Source: Enterobacterales bacterium CwR94
GTDB lineage: Bacteria; Pseudomonadota; Gammaproteobacteria; Enterobacterales; Enterobacteriaceae
Length of the DNA: 64,000 nt
Assembly: GCA_002837195.1 (NCBI GenBank)
Contig: KZ478060.1
Span: forward strand, 420,463-484,462
Direction: 5' to 3'
Shown: piece by piece, positions 8,671-17,143 of the stretch
How positions within the stretch are numbered: position 1 is the first letter of the stretch
How the letters are laid out: every line of letters starts with the position of its first letter
Position numbers and translations under genes: made by a program
Notes under the pieces: generated by a model
Database searches by the model: none
The model's input: the letters and a program-made list of their open reading frames with translations, nothing else
What the model was told of the DNA's origin: nothing

Positions 8671-9599
8671 TGCTGAGCCGCACTGCGACCGGACTTTACT
8701 GGATGGCGCGTTACTTAGAACGCGCTGAGAATATCGCTCGCGTATTGGATGTGACGCATCGTTTGTCACTGCTGCCGGTTTCCGGGAGTCGTGACGATGA
8801 GTTGCGGGTACCGATTAACATTACCGGGAACGCCGAGTTATATCACACCGTGCATGGCGAACTGTCGATGGCGCGTTTATTTGTTTTCTTTGCCCTCGAC
8901 GAGCGCAACCCAGCCAGCATTTTTAGCTGCTTTCAGGAAGCATGGAACAACGCACACGCCGTGCGCGGCAGCCTCTCTTCAGAGGTGTGGGAAAGTATTA
9001 ACTCCACCTGGATTGAGATCCGCCAAATGCGGCGACGGAGCCTCTCTGTGAATGAGGCTGACCGCTTTTTTGACTGGGTTAAAGAGCGCTCGCATCTGTT
9101 TCGCGGTGCGATGTTTGGCACTTTGATGCGCGGTGATGCGATGCGTTTTATCCGCCTGGGCACCTTGCTGGAGCGCGCCGATTGCACGGCCCGTTTGCTG
9201 GACGTCAATCAATCACTTCTGGAGCGGCATGAGGATGCGGTACGAGAATATTATCGTCTGGATACCCTGCTGCGGGCAGTGTCGGCGCGCGAGGCCTATC
9301 ACGCAATTTATCGCCAACAACTGGAACCTCACAACGTCAACACCTTGCTGATTTTACGCGATGAAAGTCCGCGATCGCTGCGCACCTGCATTGATGAAAT
9401 CGCCCATCAGTTAACTGAAATTAGCCATAAAGGTGAAAATCGCGCGCGTTACCTGGTGTCGGTATTGCAGGCGGAAATGCAGTTCGGTGGCCACGAATCC
9501 TTGATGACGGAAGGCTTACACGGCTGGTTACAGGACTTTTTAACCACCCTGGCGTCGATTGCAGAAAGCATCAATCACACCTACCTGGAGGCGAAATAA
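8670..9599 (+). CDS. Alpha-E domain protein (DUF403)
   Basis: All-helical alpha-E family protein, 309 residues. The N-terminus MLSRTATGLYWMARYLERAE is the family signature, and the pattern repeats near residue 170 (RLGTLLERADCTARLLDV), consistent with the internally repeated helical fold. No catalytic motif is visible. It overlaps genes on both sides (TGATG and TAATG), so it is translated together with the ATP-grasp and transglutaminase proteins and probably forms a complex or pathway with them. Confidence 0.88.
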   Translation: MLSRTATGLYWMARYLERAENIARVLDVTHRLSLLPVSGSRDDELRVPINITGNAELYHTVHGELSMARLFVFFALDERNPASIFSCFQEAWNNAHAVRGSLSSEVWESINSTWIEIRQMRRRSLSVNEADRFFDWVKERSHLFRGAMFGTLMRGDAMRFIRLGTLLERADCTARLLDVNQSLLERHEDAVREYYRLDTLLRAVSAREAYHAIYRQQLEPHNVNTLLILRDESPRSLRTCIDEIAHQLTEISHKGENRARYLVSVLQAEMQFGGHESLMTEGLHGWLQDFLTTLASIAESINHTYLEAK

Positions 9600-10399
9600 T
9601 GAAACTGACCATTGCCCATAAAACCCGTTATGCCTATGAGCAGCAGGTGCGTCAAAGCACGCAGTATCTTCGCCTGACCCCGCAAGACAGTATTCATCAG
9701 CATGTTCTGTCGTGGGAGTTGCTGTTGCCGGAACAGGCGGTGGAAACCACGGATACCTGGGGCAACGTGCTGCATGTGTTGACGTTGGACACGCCGCATC
9801 AGTGGTTAGAAATTGAAGCGCGCGGCGTGGTGGAAATTGTCGATCAAGATGTGTTGTCTTGCGATCCCGACAGTCCGTTATCGCCAATGATTTTTCTGCG
9901 CGGCACGCCTTTAACCCAACCGGATGAGGCGCTGCGCGATTTTGCGCTGCGCTATTGGCGCCCGGAAGCGCCGATGCTCAGCCTGGAAAAATTGATGAGC
10001 GAGATCCTGCTGCGCATGCCCTGGCAGCCGGGCAGCACCAGCGTCAGCGACACGGCGGCAACGGCTTTCGCAGCGCGCACCGGCGTGTGTCAGGATCACA
10101 GCCACGTCTTTTTAGCCTGCTGTCGCAGTTTGCAGGTGCCGGCTCGCTATGTCAGCGGCTACCTTTATACTGACAATGTCGAGCATGTCGCCACTCACGC
10201 ATGGGTCGAAGCCTGGCTGGACGGGTGCTGGCACAGCTTTGATATCACCAATAATACGCGCAGCGTGCAGCAGCACCTGAAACTGGCTATTGGGATTGAT
10301 TATCTGGATGCCTGCCCAGTACGCGGTGTACGGTTGGGCGGCGGGGCAGAAAATATGCGGGCGATTGCCGCTGTGCAGCGCATTCAACCGCAACAATAA
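9599..10399 (+). CDS. Transglutaminase-like protease of the Anbu operon
   Basis: 266-residue bacterial transglutaminase-like protein. An N-terminal beta domain begins KLTIAHKTRYAYEQQVRQST, typical of this subfamily. The papain-like catalytic triad is visible: Cys164 in TGVCQDHSHVF, His in THAWVEAWLDG (about 200), and Asp in SFDITNNTR (about 217). It is predicted to cleave or transfer amide bonds in the cytoplasm, since no signal peptide is seen. In the operon it could act on whatever the ATP-grasp protein ligates. Confidence 0.9.
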   Translation: MKLTIAHKTRYAYEQQVRQSTQYLRLTPQDSIHQHVLSWELLLPEQAVETTDTWGNVLHVLTLDTPHQWLEIEARGVVEIVDQDVLSCDPDSPLSPMIFLRGTPLTQPDEALRDFALRYWRPEAPMLSLEKLMSEILLRMPWQPGSTSVSDTAATAFAARTGVCQDHSHVFLACCRSLQVPARYVSGYLYTDNVEHVATHAWVEAWLDGCWHSFDITNNTRSVQQHLKLAIGIDYLDACPVRGVRLGGGAENMRAIAAVQRIQPQQ

Positions 10400-10413
10400 A
10401 CTCAGGATCGGTT

Positions 10414-11118
10414 ATGACTTATTGCGTGGCTATGCGTCTTGATCGCGGCATGATTTTTGTCTCGGACTCGCGCACCAATGCGGGTGTGGATCACATCTCT
10501 TCGTTTCGCAAATTGCAGGTGTTTCAAACCCCCGGTGAACGCACGCTGGTGTTGCAAAGCGCCGGCAACCTGGCCACGACGCAGAGTGTGATTAGCCTGC
10601 TGCGCCGTGACTGCCAGGACAGTGAAAAACCCAATCTGCTCAACAGCGCGTCGCTTTACGATGTGGTGCTGTTGGTGGGACAAACGCTGCGCGAAGTGAT
10701 TAAACGTGATGGCGAAGAGTTCAGCGGCACGCTGCTGCTTGGTGGACAAATTCGTGGCGAGGAATCGCGGCTGTTTCAAATCTATTCGCAGGGAAATTTT
10801 ATCGAGGCCAGTGTCGATACGCCCTATTTTCAAATAGGGGAGAGTAAATATGGCAAACCGATTATTGACCGCGTACTGCGCTATGACACGCCATTAGAGC
10901 AAGCCATGCAGTGTGCGCTGATTTCCATGGATTCAACGCTTGCCAGTAATATCTCTGTGGGCTTGCCGTTGGATGTCATGATCTACCACTGCGACAGTTT
11001 TGATGACAGCCGCCAGTATCACATTACAGAAAGCCATCCCTACTTTTCACAAATTCGTCAGTTGTGGAGTCGAGGCTTACACAGCGTTTTCACACAGTTA
11101 CCGCCGCTGACTTTATAG
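10414..11118 (+). CDS. anbu: Anbu, ancestral proteasome-like beta subunit
   Basis: 234-residue Ntn-hydrolase-fold protein of the Anbu (bacterial proteasome homologue) family. After removal of Met, the N-terminal Thr would be residue 1 of TYCVAMRLDRGMIFVSDSR; Asp17 and Lys32 (HISSFRKL) then fall where the proteasome catalytic residues are expected. LLGGQIRGEESRLFQIYSQG matches the central beta sheet of the family. Published Anbu proteins form open rings or helices and show weak or no general protease activity. It lies 15 bases after the transglutaminase and ends the operon. Confidence 0.92.
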   Translation: MTYCVAMRLDRGMIFVSDSRTNAGVDHISSFRKLQVFQTPGERTLVLQSAGNLATTQSVISLLRRDCQDSEKPNLLNSASLYDVVLLVGQTLREVIKRDGEEFSGTLLLGGQIRGEESRLFQIYSQGNFIEASVDTPYFQIGESKYGKPIIDRVLRYDTPLEQAMQCALISMDSTLASNISVGLPLDVMIYHCDSFDDSRQYHITESHPYFSQIRQLWSRGLHSVFTQLPPLTL

Positions 11119-11148
11119 ATAGATCGGCGCAGTCTGCTCCCCACCCAA

Positions 11149-11344
11149 CCCTCCCCCGTGTACGGGGGAGGGCTCGTTGTTTATTAGCGGGAGAGGGCCC
11201 AATTTTCTCCCCTCCCACCGTCGGGAGAGAGCTGATTTTTCTCCCCTCCCACCGTCGGGAGAGAGCTCATTTTTCTCCCCTCCCACTGGCGGGAGAGGGC
11301 TCAATTTTCTCCCCTCCCGCCAGCGGGAGGGGGTAGGGGGAGGG
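11149..11344. repeat. 34-bp tandem repeat of palindromic units
   Basis: The sequence CTCCCCTCCC recurs at 11207, 11241, 11275 and 11309, a period of exactly 34 bases. Each unit contains a self-complementary core (CTCCCACCGTCGGGAG or variant). The array is preceded by a related larger hairpin at 11149-11172 (CCCTCCCCCGT / ACGGGGGAGGG). Small-scale reading frames through it are artefacts. It fills the gap between anbu and olsF and may act as a terminator region or be an intergenic mobile palindrome family. Confidence 0.85.
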
Positions 11345-11402
11345 ACAGACGGCGCTTGTCTTAATTACAAATTGCCCTTCCCTTTATAAAAGCTTTAAAA
11401 AA

Positions 11403-11436
11403 CCGTCACCGAACTGTCATTTAAGCGGGGTACTTT
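11403..11436 (+). promoter_or_regulatory. PhoB box and promoter of olsF
   Basis: CCGTCAC (11403-11409), four bases, then CTGTCAT (11414-11420) form the direct repeat of a PhoB binding site; the second half is perfect and the first has two mismatches. A -10-like TACTTT lies at 11431-11436, the usual 10-11 bases after the box, where PhoB replaces a -35 element. This predicts induction under phosphate starvation. Confidence 0.75.
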
Positions 11437-11463
11437 CGCGCTAAACCCAGCGGAGAACGTGCC

Positions 11464-13164
11464 GTGTTTAGTGTTGATCATGTGTTAGAAGAACTGGCCC
11501 CCGGCCGACCCACTGCCGCTTGGCAACGTAGCGTACTGAAGGTGCTGCTTAAAGAGCGCGAGTTTCAGGAATTTGCACAACAATACCGCCACCTGAAGGG
11601 GCTGGATATGGTTGAGCAGGTGCTGGAATATCTCGATGTGGCCTGCGAGCTCACCGAGCGCGACTTAGAACAAATCCCCAGCCATGGCCCTGTAGTGCTG
11701 GTGGCCAATCACCCAATGGGCACCCTTGATGGTTTGGCACTGCTCCTGGCCGTTTCGAAAGTGCGCAGCGACGTGAAAATTGTCGCCAATCGTCTGCTCG
11801 GTTGTTTAAAACCTCTCGCCAACCTGTTTATCGCCGTGGATAACATGGGTAACCGTACTGGTCGCGATCCACTCACCCAAATGCAGGCGCATCTGCAAGG
11901 CGATGGGGTGCTGATCTTCTTTCCTGCCGGGGAAGTCTCGCGTATGAGCACCAAAGGCGTGCGTGACGGTCGCTGGCACCATGGTTTTGTCAAACTGGCC
12001 GCAAAATTCCGCGCCCCCGTGGTGCCGGTGCACATTAGCGGCCGCAACAGCGCCCTGTTTTACCTGACTTCACTGGCTTATCAGCCACTTTCGACGCTGC
12101 TGTTAGTCCGCGAAATGTTTCGCCAGCGCGGCAGCCGTATCACTGTGCGTATTGGCGCGCGCGTGCCTTTTGCCCACTGGTACGATGGGCATACGCCTGC
12201 GAGAGAACTGGCTAAACGCTTTCGCCGCCATGTTTATCGCCTTGCACAGGGCCGCAAAGGTATTTTCCAAACCGAATCCGCCATTGCGCGCGCGGAAGAT
12301 CGGGCGGTGCTAAAACGTGCCCTCTCACAGTGTGAATCCTTAGGCAAGCTGCCGGATGGCAAAGTGGTGTGGCTCTATCGTCGCGGGGCCGAAGACGCAG
12401 TGCCTATTCTGCGCGAACTAGGCCGCCTGCGTGAGATTGCTTTTCGTGCGGTAGGCGAGGGCAGCGGTCGTCGTCGTGACCTTGATGACTATGATGATGA
12501 CTACTATCACCTGATCCTGTGGGATGACGACGCGCTGGAAATCGTCGGTGCGTATCGCTTTATCCCCACGGCGGAACAGGTGAAAAATAAAGGTGCAGAA
12601 GGTTTGTACAGCCACAGTTTGTTCCAGTACGACCACCGTATGGACGCCATACTCGAGCAGGGCATTGAGCTGGGGCGCAGTTTTATTCAGCCCAGCTACT
12701 GGGGACGCCGGGGCTTAGACTATTTGTGGATGGGCATTGGGGCGTTTTTGGCCCGTTATCCGCAGTATCGCTATCTGTTTGGCCCGGTGTCGATTTCCGG
12801 TGGCCTGCCGGTGGCGGCACGCGATCTGCTGGTGGCATTTTATCGCCTTTACTTCCCGTCATCGATTCCGCTGGCAACCTCGCGGCGGCCTTATCCCGCA
12901 TCGCTGCCAGAAGTGTTGGCGCAGTTTTGCGGTGATGACTACCAAACCGACTTACAGCGCCTAAAACAGTTACTCGCCAACATGGGAACGGCCATTCCGC
13001 CGTTGTATAAGCAGTATTCAGAGTTGTGTGAATCTGGTGGTGTACAGTTTATCGATTTTGGCAGCGACCCGGATTTTAATCACTGCATTGATGGTTTGGT
13101 GTTGGTGGATCTGACCTGCCTCAAGCCCCAGCGTCACCAACGCTATATCGCCATTCATCAGTAA
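11464..13164 (+). CDS. olsF: Bifunctional ornithine lipid synthase, OlsF type (acyltransferase-GNAT fusion)
   Basis: 566 residues with two acyltransferase parts. The N-terminal PlsC-like domain (about 60-240) has NHPMGTLDG, the His/Asp catalytic motif, and FFPAGEVSR, the second acyltransferase motif. The C-terminal hemolysin/OlsB-like GNAT domain (about 300-480) includes EIVGAYRFIPTAEQVK and GLDYLWMGIGAFLARYPQYR. This domain order matches OlsF of Serratia, which makes both the amide-linked lyso-lipid and the final ornithine lipid, a phosphorus-free membrane lipid. Start is GTG with GGAG upstream. The PhoB box in front supports the role because ornithine lipids replace phospholipids when phosphate is scarce. 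Confidence 0.85.
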   Translation: MFSVDHVLEELAPGRPTAAWQRSVLKVLLKEREFQEFAQQYRHLKGLDMVEQVLEYLDVACELTERDLEQIPSHGPVVLVANHPMGTLDGLALLLAVSKVRSDVKIVANRLLGCLKPLANLFIAVDNMGNRTGRDPLTQMQAHLQGDGVLIFFPAGEVSRMSTKGVRDGRWHHGFVKLAAKFRAPVVPVHISGRNSALFYLTSLAYQPLSTLLLVREMFRQRGSRITVRIGARVPFAHWYDGHTPARELAKRFRRHVYRLAQGRKGIFQTESAIARAEDRAVLKRALSQCESLGKLPDGKVVWLYRRGAEDAVPILRELGRLREIAFRAVGEGSGRRRDLDDYDDDYYHLILWDDDALEIVGAYRFIPTAEQVKNKGAEGLYSHSLFQYDHRMDAILEQGIELGRSFIQPSYWGRRGLDYLWMGIGAFLARYPQYRYLFGPVSISGGLPVAARDLLVAFYRLYFPSSIPLATSRRPYPASLPEVLAQFCGDDYQTDLQRLKQLLANMGTAIPPLYKQYSELCESGGVQFIDFGSDPDFNHCIDGLVLVDLTCLKPQRHQRYIAIHQ

Positions 13165-13173
13165 GTTCTTTTC

Positions 13174-13192
13174 GGGAGTGCTGAGCACTCCC
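13174..13192 (+). terminator. Hairpin after olsF
   Basis: GGGAGTGC and GCACTCCC form an 8-bp stem with loop TGA right after the stop codon. No T-run follows, so termination strength is uncertain. The rest of 13193-13414 shows no gene. Confidence 0.45.
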
Positions 13193-13414
13193 CCTCCCTA
13201 TGCCGACGACTGAATGTTTTTTGCACTCTGCCGATAATCTGTTCAATCAGATGAGATAATTCCTGGAATCCGCTTGCTAAATTTCAGTGAATTGGCTGAT
13301 ATAACGCAGAGGCGTCTTTGCGCTCATGAAAAACAAAACAACAATAAAACAGGGCCATTACAGGCTTGCCGTGTGCCAATCATCGCTTTTGCGTGGCGCA
13401 CCCGGAGGTAAATT

Positions 13415-15874
13415 ATGTCAACGCCAGAGAATGATGTGATGTACAGGCTGCTTGTCCAGGGTGTAGTGGACTACGCCATCTATATGTTGAAACCGGATGG
13501 GACCGTCGCGAACTGGAACGCGGGCGCACAGCGTGCAAAAGGCTATCTTGCGCATGAAGTGGTGGGAAAAAACTTTTCTCGTTTCTACAGTGCCGAGGAC
13601 CAGCTTAACGGCGTACCGCAGCGCGGACTGGAAACGGCGCGCAAAACGGGCCGGTGGGAAGCTGAAGGGTGGCGCTACCGTAAAGACGGCTCTGCATTCT
13701 GGGCCCATGTGATTATTGACGCGATTTACCATGAAGGCGCGCTACTGGGCTTCGCCAAAATTACCCGTGACTGCACGGAGCAGCAGCAGTTACTGAGAGC
13801 ACAGCGTGCGCAAGAGCAAAAATTCCGCTTGCTGGTTGAAGGCGTGACCGATTACGCCATCTATATGCTGGATCCTGGCGGCGTGGTGGAGAACTGGAAT
13901 GCGGGGGCGCATCGCGCCAAAGGTTATACCAGCGAGGAGATTGTTGGCCGCCATTACTCCTGTTTCTACAGTGCGGAAGATCGCGCGAAAGGCATTCCGG
14001 ATAATAACCTTGAAATTGCGCGTAATGCCGGACGCTTTGAAGATGAAGGTTGGCGTTATCGTAAAGACGGTAGCGCATTCTGGGCGCATGTGGTGATTGA
14101 TGCCGTGCATGACGACGACGGGGAACTGATTGGATTTGCCAAAATTACCCGCGATTGCACCGAGCGCCGCGAACAGCAGCAGCAATTGATGTTAGCGAAG
14201 GAGCTGGCGGAAAAAAACAGCGAGCGGCTCAGCGCGTTATCCACCTTTTTAGACACGGTGATCAGCAATATTCCCTCGTGTGTGATTGTGGAAGACTCCG
14301 TCTCGCGCGAGATTTTGCACTGCAATTACAAGGCCGAGCAGTTGCTGGGTGAAGATCATGAATCCATGCTGGGGAAGAAATTTCAGCAATGCATGAACAC
14401 CGAACTCAGTGAATACCTCAACGATCTCTCGTCGGATGCTCTGCGCACTGAAGGTATGCACCGCAGCGAGCAGCAAGTGCTGACGGCCAGTGGTGAACGT
14501 ATCCTGAATACCAGCGCCTCGTTGATCCACAGCGAAGATGCGCGCACCAACTATATTCTGCTGATTATTGATGACGTGACCGATCAACGTACGGCACATG
14601 CGCGTATTCATCATATGGCGCATCATGACAATCTCACCGGTTTACCGAACCGCGTATTGTTCCGCCAACGGTTAAATGAAGCGCTGCATCACGATCGGGA
14701 AATGGGCAAAATGACCGCCACGCTGTGCCTCGATCTGGATAATTTCAAAAACGTTAACGATGCGTTAGGCCATCAAATTGGTGATGCGCTGCTTTGCGCC
14801 GTGGCAACGCGTTTGCGCGTCTGTTTGCGTGACCGAGATACCCTGGCGCGTCTCGGCGGTGATGAGTTTGCCATTGTACTACCCGGGTTACTGGATGAGC
14901 GTGAGGCGCGTGAGATCGCGCGTCGTCTGATCGATACTATTCGCCCCGCCTTTAATGTGGAAGGCCACACTCTTTCCGTGGGATTAAGCATTGGCGTTGC
15001 GCTGGCAGAGGCGCCTTACACGCCAGAAGACTTGCTGAGAAATGCGGATATGGCGCTGTATGAGGCCAAGCGCAACGGGCGTAACCGTTTTGAAAATTTC
15101 AATATTGAAATGGATGTTGCTGCCCGCCAGCGCCGCATTATTGAGATAGACCTGCGCGAGGCCATCACGGGCGATCAACTGCGGTTGTACTACCAACCCA
15201 TCACCGATGGGCAGGGAAAAGAGATTATCGGTTACGAGGCGCTAATGCGCTGGCATCATCCTGAAAAGGGACTGATTATGCCGAATGATTTTATTCCGAT
15301 TGCTGAGGAAACGGGCCTGATCCACAGCCTGGGCGCGAATGCCTTGCACGAGGCCTGCCGGGAAGCACAAACTTGGCCTGCGCACCAAAGTGTGGCGGTC
15401 AACCTCTCGCCGCTGCAGTTTAAAAACAGTGGCTTAATCGCGGTGGTGGAATCGGCATTACGCCAGTCTGGACTGGCACCGTACCGCTTAGAGATTGAAA
15501 TCACCGAATCTGTACTGCTGGACGATACCCTGACCAACCTGCGCACGCTACAGCGACTGAAAGCCCTGGGGGTGCGTATTGCACTGGATGATTTTGGTAC
15601 CGGCTATTCCTCACTCAGCTACTTGCGATCCTTCCCCTTCGATAAGATTAAAATCGATAAGTCATTTATAAATGACATGCAGGAAAGCCGCGAATCGCTG
15701 GCGATTATTCGCGCCATTACCGGTATGAGCCGCAGCCTGGATATTCAAATCACGGCAGAAGGGGTGGAGAGCAGTGAGCAGTACGATCGCCTGCGAGAAG
15801 AGGGCTGTACGCTGTTCCAGGGCTACTATTTTGGGCGGCCACAACCGCCTGAAACGCGTTTAAAAGCGTTCTGA
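13415..15874 (+). CDS. PAS-PAS-PAS-GGDEF-EAL cyclic-di-GMP enzyme
   Basis: 819-residue cytoplasmic protein with no membrane segment. Two nearly identical N-terminal PAS/PAC domains (about 8-125 and 132-250) each carry NWNAGA.RAKGY, YSAED and WRYRKDGSAFWAHV; a third, unrelated PAS domain lies at about 265-390. The GGDEF domain (about 400-560) has intact LGGDEF preceded five residues earlier by an RDRD inhibitory site. The EAL domain (about 575-815) keeps YEALMRW, AVNLSPLQF, EITESVL, DDFGTGYSSL and ITAEGVES. All catalytic motifs for both synthesis and hydrolysis of cyclic-di-GMP are therefore present; which activity dominates cannot be read from sequence. The start has GGAGG 7 bases ahead. Confidence 0.92.
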   Translation: MSTPENDVMYRLLVQGVVDYAIYMLKPDGTVANWNAGAQRAKGYLAHEVVGKNFSRFYSAEDQLNGVPQRGLETARKTGRWEAEGWRYRKDGSAFWAHVIIDAIYHEGALLGFAKITRDCTEQQQLLRAQRAQEQKFRLLVEGVTDYAIYMLDPGGVVENWNAGAHRAKGYTSEEIVGRHYSCFYSAEDRAKGIPDNNLEIARNAGRFEDEGWRYRKDGSAFWAHVVIDAVHDDDGELIGFAKITRDCTERREQQQQLMLAKELAEKNSERLSALSTFLDTVISNIPSCVIVEDSVSREILHCNYKAEQLLGEDHESMLGKKFQQCMNTELSEYLNDLSSDALRTEGMHRSEQQVLTASGERILNTSASLIHSEDARTNYILLIIDDVTDQRTAHARIHHMAHHDNLTGLPNRVLFRQRLNEALHHDREMGKMTATLCLDLDNFKNVNDALGHQIGDALLCAVATRLRVCLRDRDTLARLGGDEFAIVLPGLLDEREAREIARRLIDTIRPAFNVEGHTLSVGLSIGVALAEAPYTPEDLLRNADMALYEAKRNGRNRFENFNIEMDVAARQRRIIEIDLREAITGDQLRLYYQPITDGQGKEIIGYEALMRWHHPEKGLIMPNDFIPIAEETGLIHSLGANALHEACREAQTWPAHQSVAVNLSPLQFKNSGLIAVVESALRQSGLAPYRLEIEITESVLLDDTLTNLRTLQRLKALGVRIALDDFGTGYSSLSYLRSFPFDKIKIDKSFINDMQESRESLAIIRAITGMSRSLDIQITAEGVESSEQYDRLREEGCTLFQGYYFGRPQPPETRLKAF

Positions 15875-15977
15875 TTGCAACCGTAGGTCAACAGGCCGTA
15901 TTTAGTCGAAGCGTTAAAACGTGGTTGCCACGTCGTTGAGAAAAGTCTTATTACACTGCGCCATTTCGAGGCATGGG

Positions 15978-16910
15978 ATGGCAGGCATGGAACAGATTTC
16001 TCACGGCGCTGGTAATGCAGCGCAGACCACCGCGTTTTCACTGTTTAATTCACTGGCGCGGGGTAAATTACGCCCCGACGCCCGTTGGGATAGCCCGCGC
16101 TGGCGCACTAAATTTACCGCGCGCGCACTGCTACAGCCGCTGCAAACGCGGCAGTGGTTTCGCTGGCTGGCGAATTTTCCGGAGACGTCGTTGCTGGAAA
16201 ATGCTGGGCAACGCCACTTTTGCAAACTGCAGCGTCCTTATCTGCATGCCGCCAGTCGTCCGCGACAAACCCGGCAGGCGTTAATTCAGCACTTCAGTTT
16301 TATTCAGCAGTTACCCAAAGTGTGGCAAGACCGGCTCTACAGTGCTCAGCCCGACGGAACGGAAATTGCACAGTTTGCGGGAAAAGCGCAGCACTATAGC
16401 CTGCGCCTGGTGTGTCAACACACGATGGATAAAGAGGGCGAGTTGTCGCTACAGCTGTCTACCGAGGGTGTGTTACTGACGCAGGCGACGTTCTCAATTA
16501 TCCAGCGGGATAACCAATGGTGCCTGTTTATTGGCGGGCTGCAAGGGCCGCGTACGCACACGCCACATGAAGTGATTCAACGGGCTACCCGCGATTGCCA
16601 CAGCCTCTTTCCCAAACGTATTTTACTGGAAGGTTTATTAGCGCTTAGCCGCCAGTTGGGTATTGAACAGGTGGTGTCAGTCAGCAATGAAACGCACATT
16701 TACAAGCACTGGCGCTATCGTCGTAAAAAGCGTGGTGTATTCCTGGCTGACTACAACAGTTTTCTGCTGTCGTTAGGCGGCGTGGTGCAAGCGGATAAAA
16801 ATATTGCGCTGCCCATGTCGATTGCCCGCAAAGCGGAGGCTGATATCCCAAGCCGCAAGCGCGCAGAGTATCGTCGACGTTATGGGTTGTTGGATTGCTT
16901 GAATCCGTAA
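15978..16910 (+). CDS. VirK/YbjX family protein (DUF535)
   Basis: 310-residue protein of the VirK/YbjX family. Diagnostic segments are FAGKAQHYSLRLVCQHTMD, FIGGLQGPR, and the C-terminal SNETHIYKHWRYRRKKRGV followed by ADYNSFL. Family members in Salmonella and Shigella affect envelope resistance to cationic peptides and virulence, but the biochemical role is unknown. The ATG at 15978 was chosen because GAGG lies 6 bases upstream; ATG at 15987 is also possible, and a GTG at 15921 has no ribosome site. It is the last GC-normal gene before the AT-rich island. Confidence 0.82.
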   Translation: MAGMEQISHGAGNAAQTTAFSLFNSLARGKLRPDARWDSPRWRTKFTARALLQPLQTRQWFRWLANFPETSLLENAGQRHFCKLQRPYLHAASRPRQTRQALIQHFSFIQQLPKVWQDRLYSAQPDGTEIAQFAGKAQHYSLRLVCQHTMDKEGELSLQLSTEGVLLTQATFSIIQRDNQWCLFIGGLQGPRTHTPHEVIQRATRDCHSLFPKRILLEGLLALSRQLGIEQVVSVSNETHIYKHWRYRRKKRGVFLADYNSFLLSLGGVVQADKNIALPMSIARKAEADIPSRKRAEYRRRYGLLDCLNP

Positions 16911-17078
16911 AAGGGCGTCATTCTTTAGCGTGTCAAATTCCGCTGTACCCCTTCAGCGTTTATACGTACTACGTTGGACTCACTTTGATTGGGAAGTGCC
17001 TCTTCCTTCCTCCTTCGTAAGAGGGAGGATGTTATTTAATTGAATCTTTAATTATCTGATTTGTTTGATTTTTTTACT

Positions 17079-17095
17079 TTGGCATGATTTTTGCT
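17079..17095 (+). promoter_or_regulatory. Sigma-54 promoter upstream of the glycosyltransferase island
   Basis: TTGGCATGATTTTTGCT has GG at 17081-17082 and GC at 17093-17094, exactly 10 bases apart. The -24 half TTGGCATG is identical to that in front of lafB (222-229), including the same departure from consensus, and the -12 half is a perfect TTGCT. Distance to the start codon at 17144 is about 50 bases. Confidence 0.72.
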
Positions 17096-17143
17096 ATGTA
17101 ATGCATAATGAGATTGTATTATTAGGTCAGGAATTAATGTTGC

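Noticed and set aside
11149..11344. CRISPR array
   Set aside because: The units are contiguous with no unique spacers, palindromic throughout, and no cas genes are near. The same applies to the 75-bp repeats at 40996-41220.
11064..11389. Pro/Arg/Gly-rich open frames through the 34-bp repeats
   Set aside because: Low-complexity translation of palindromic non-coding repeats, with no ribosome site.
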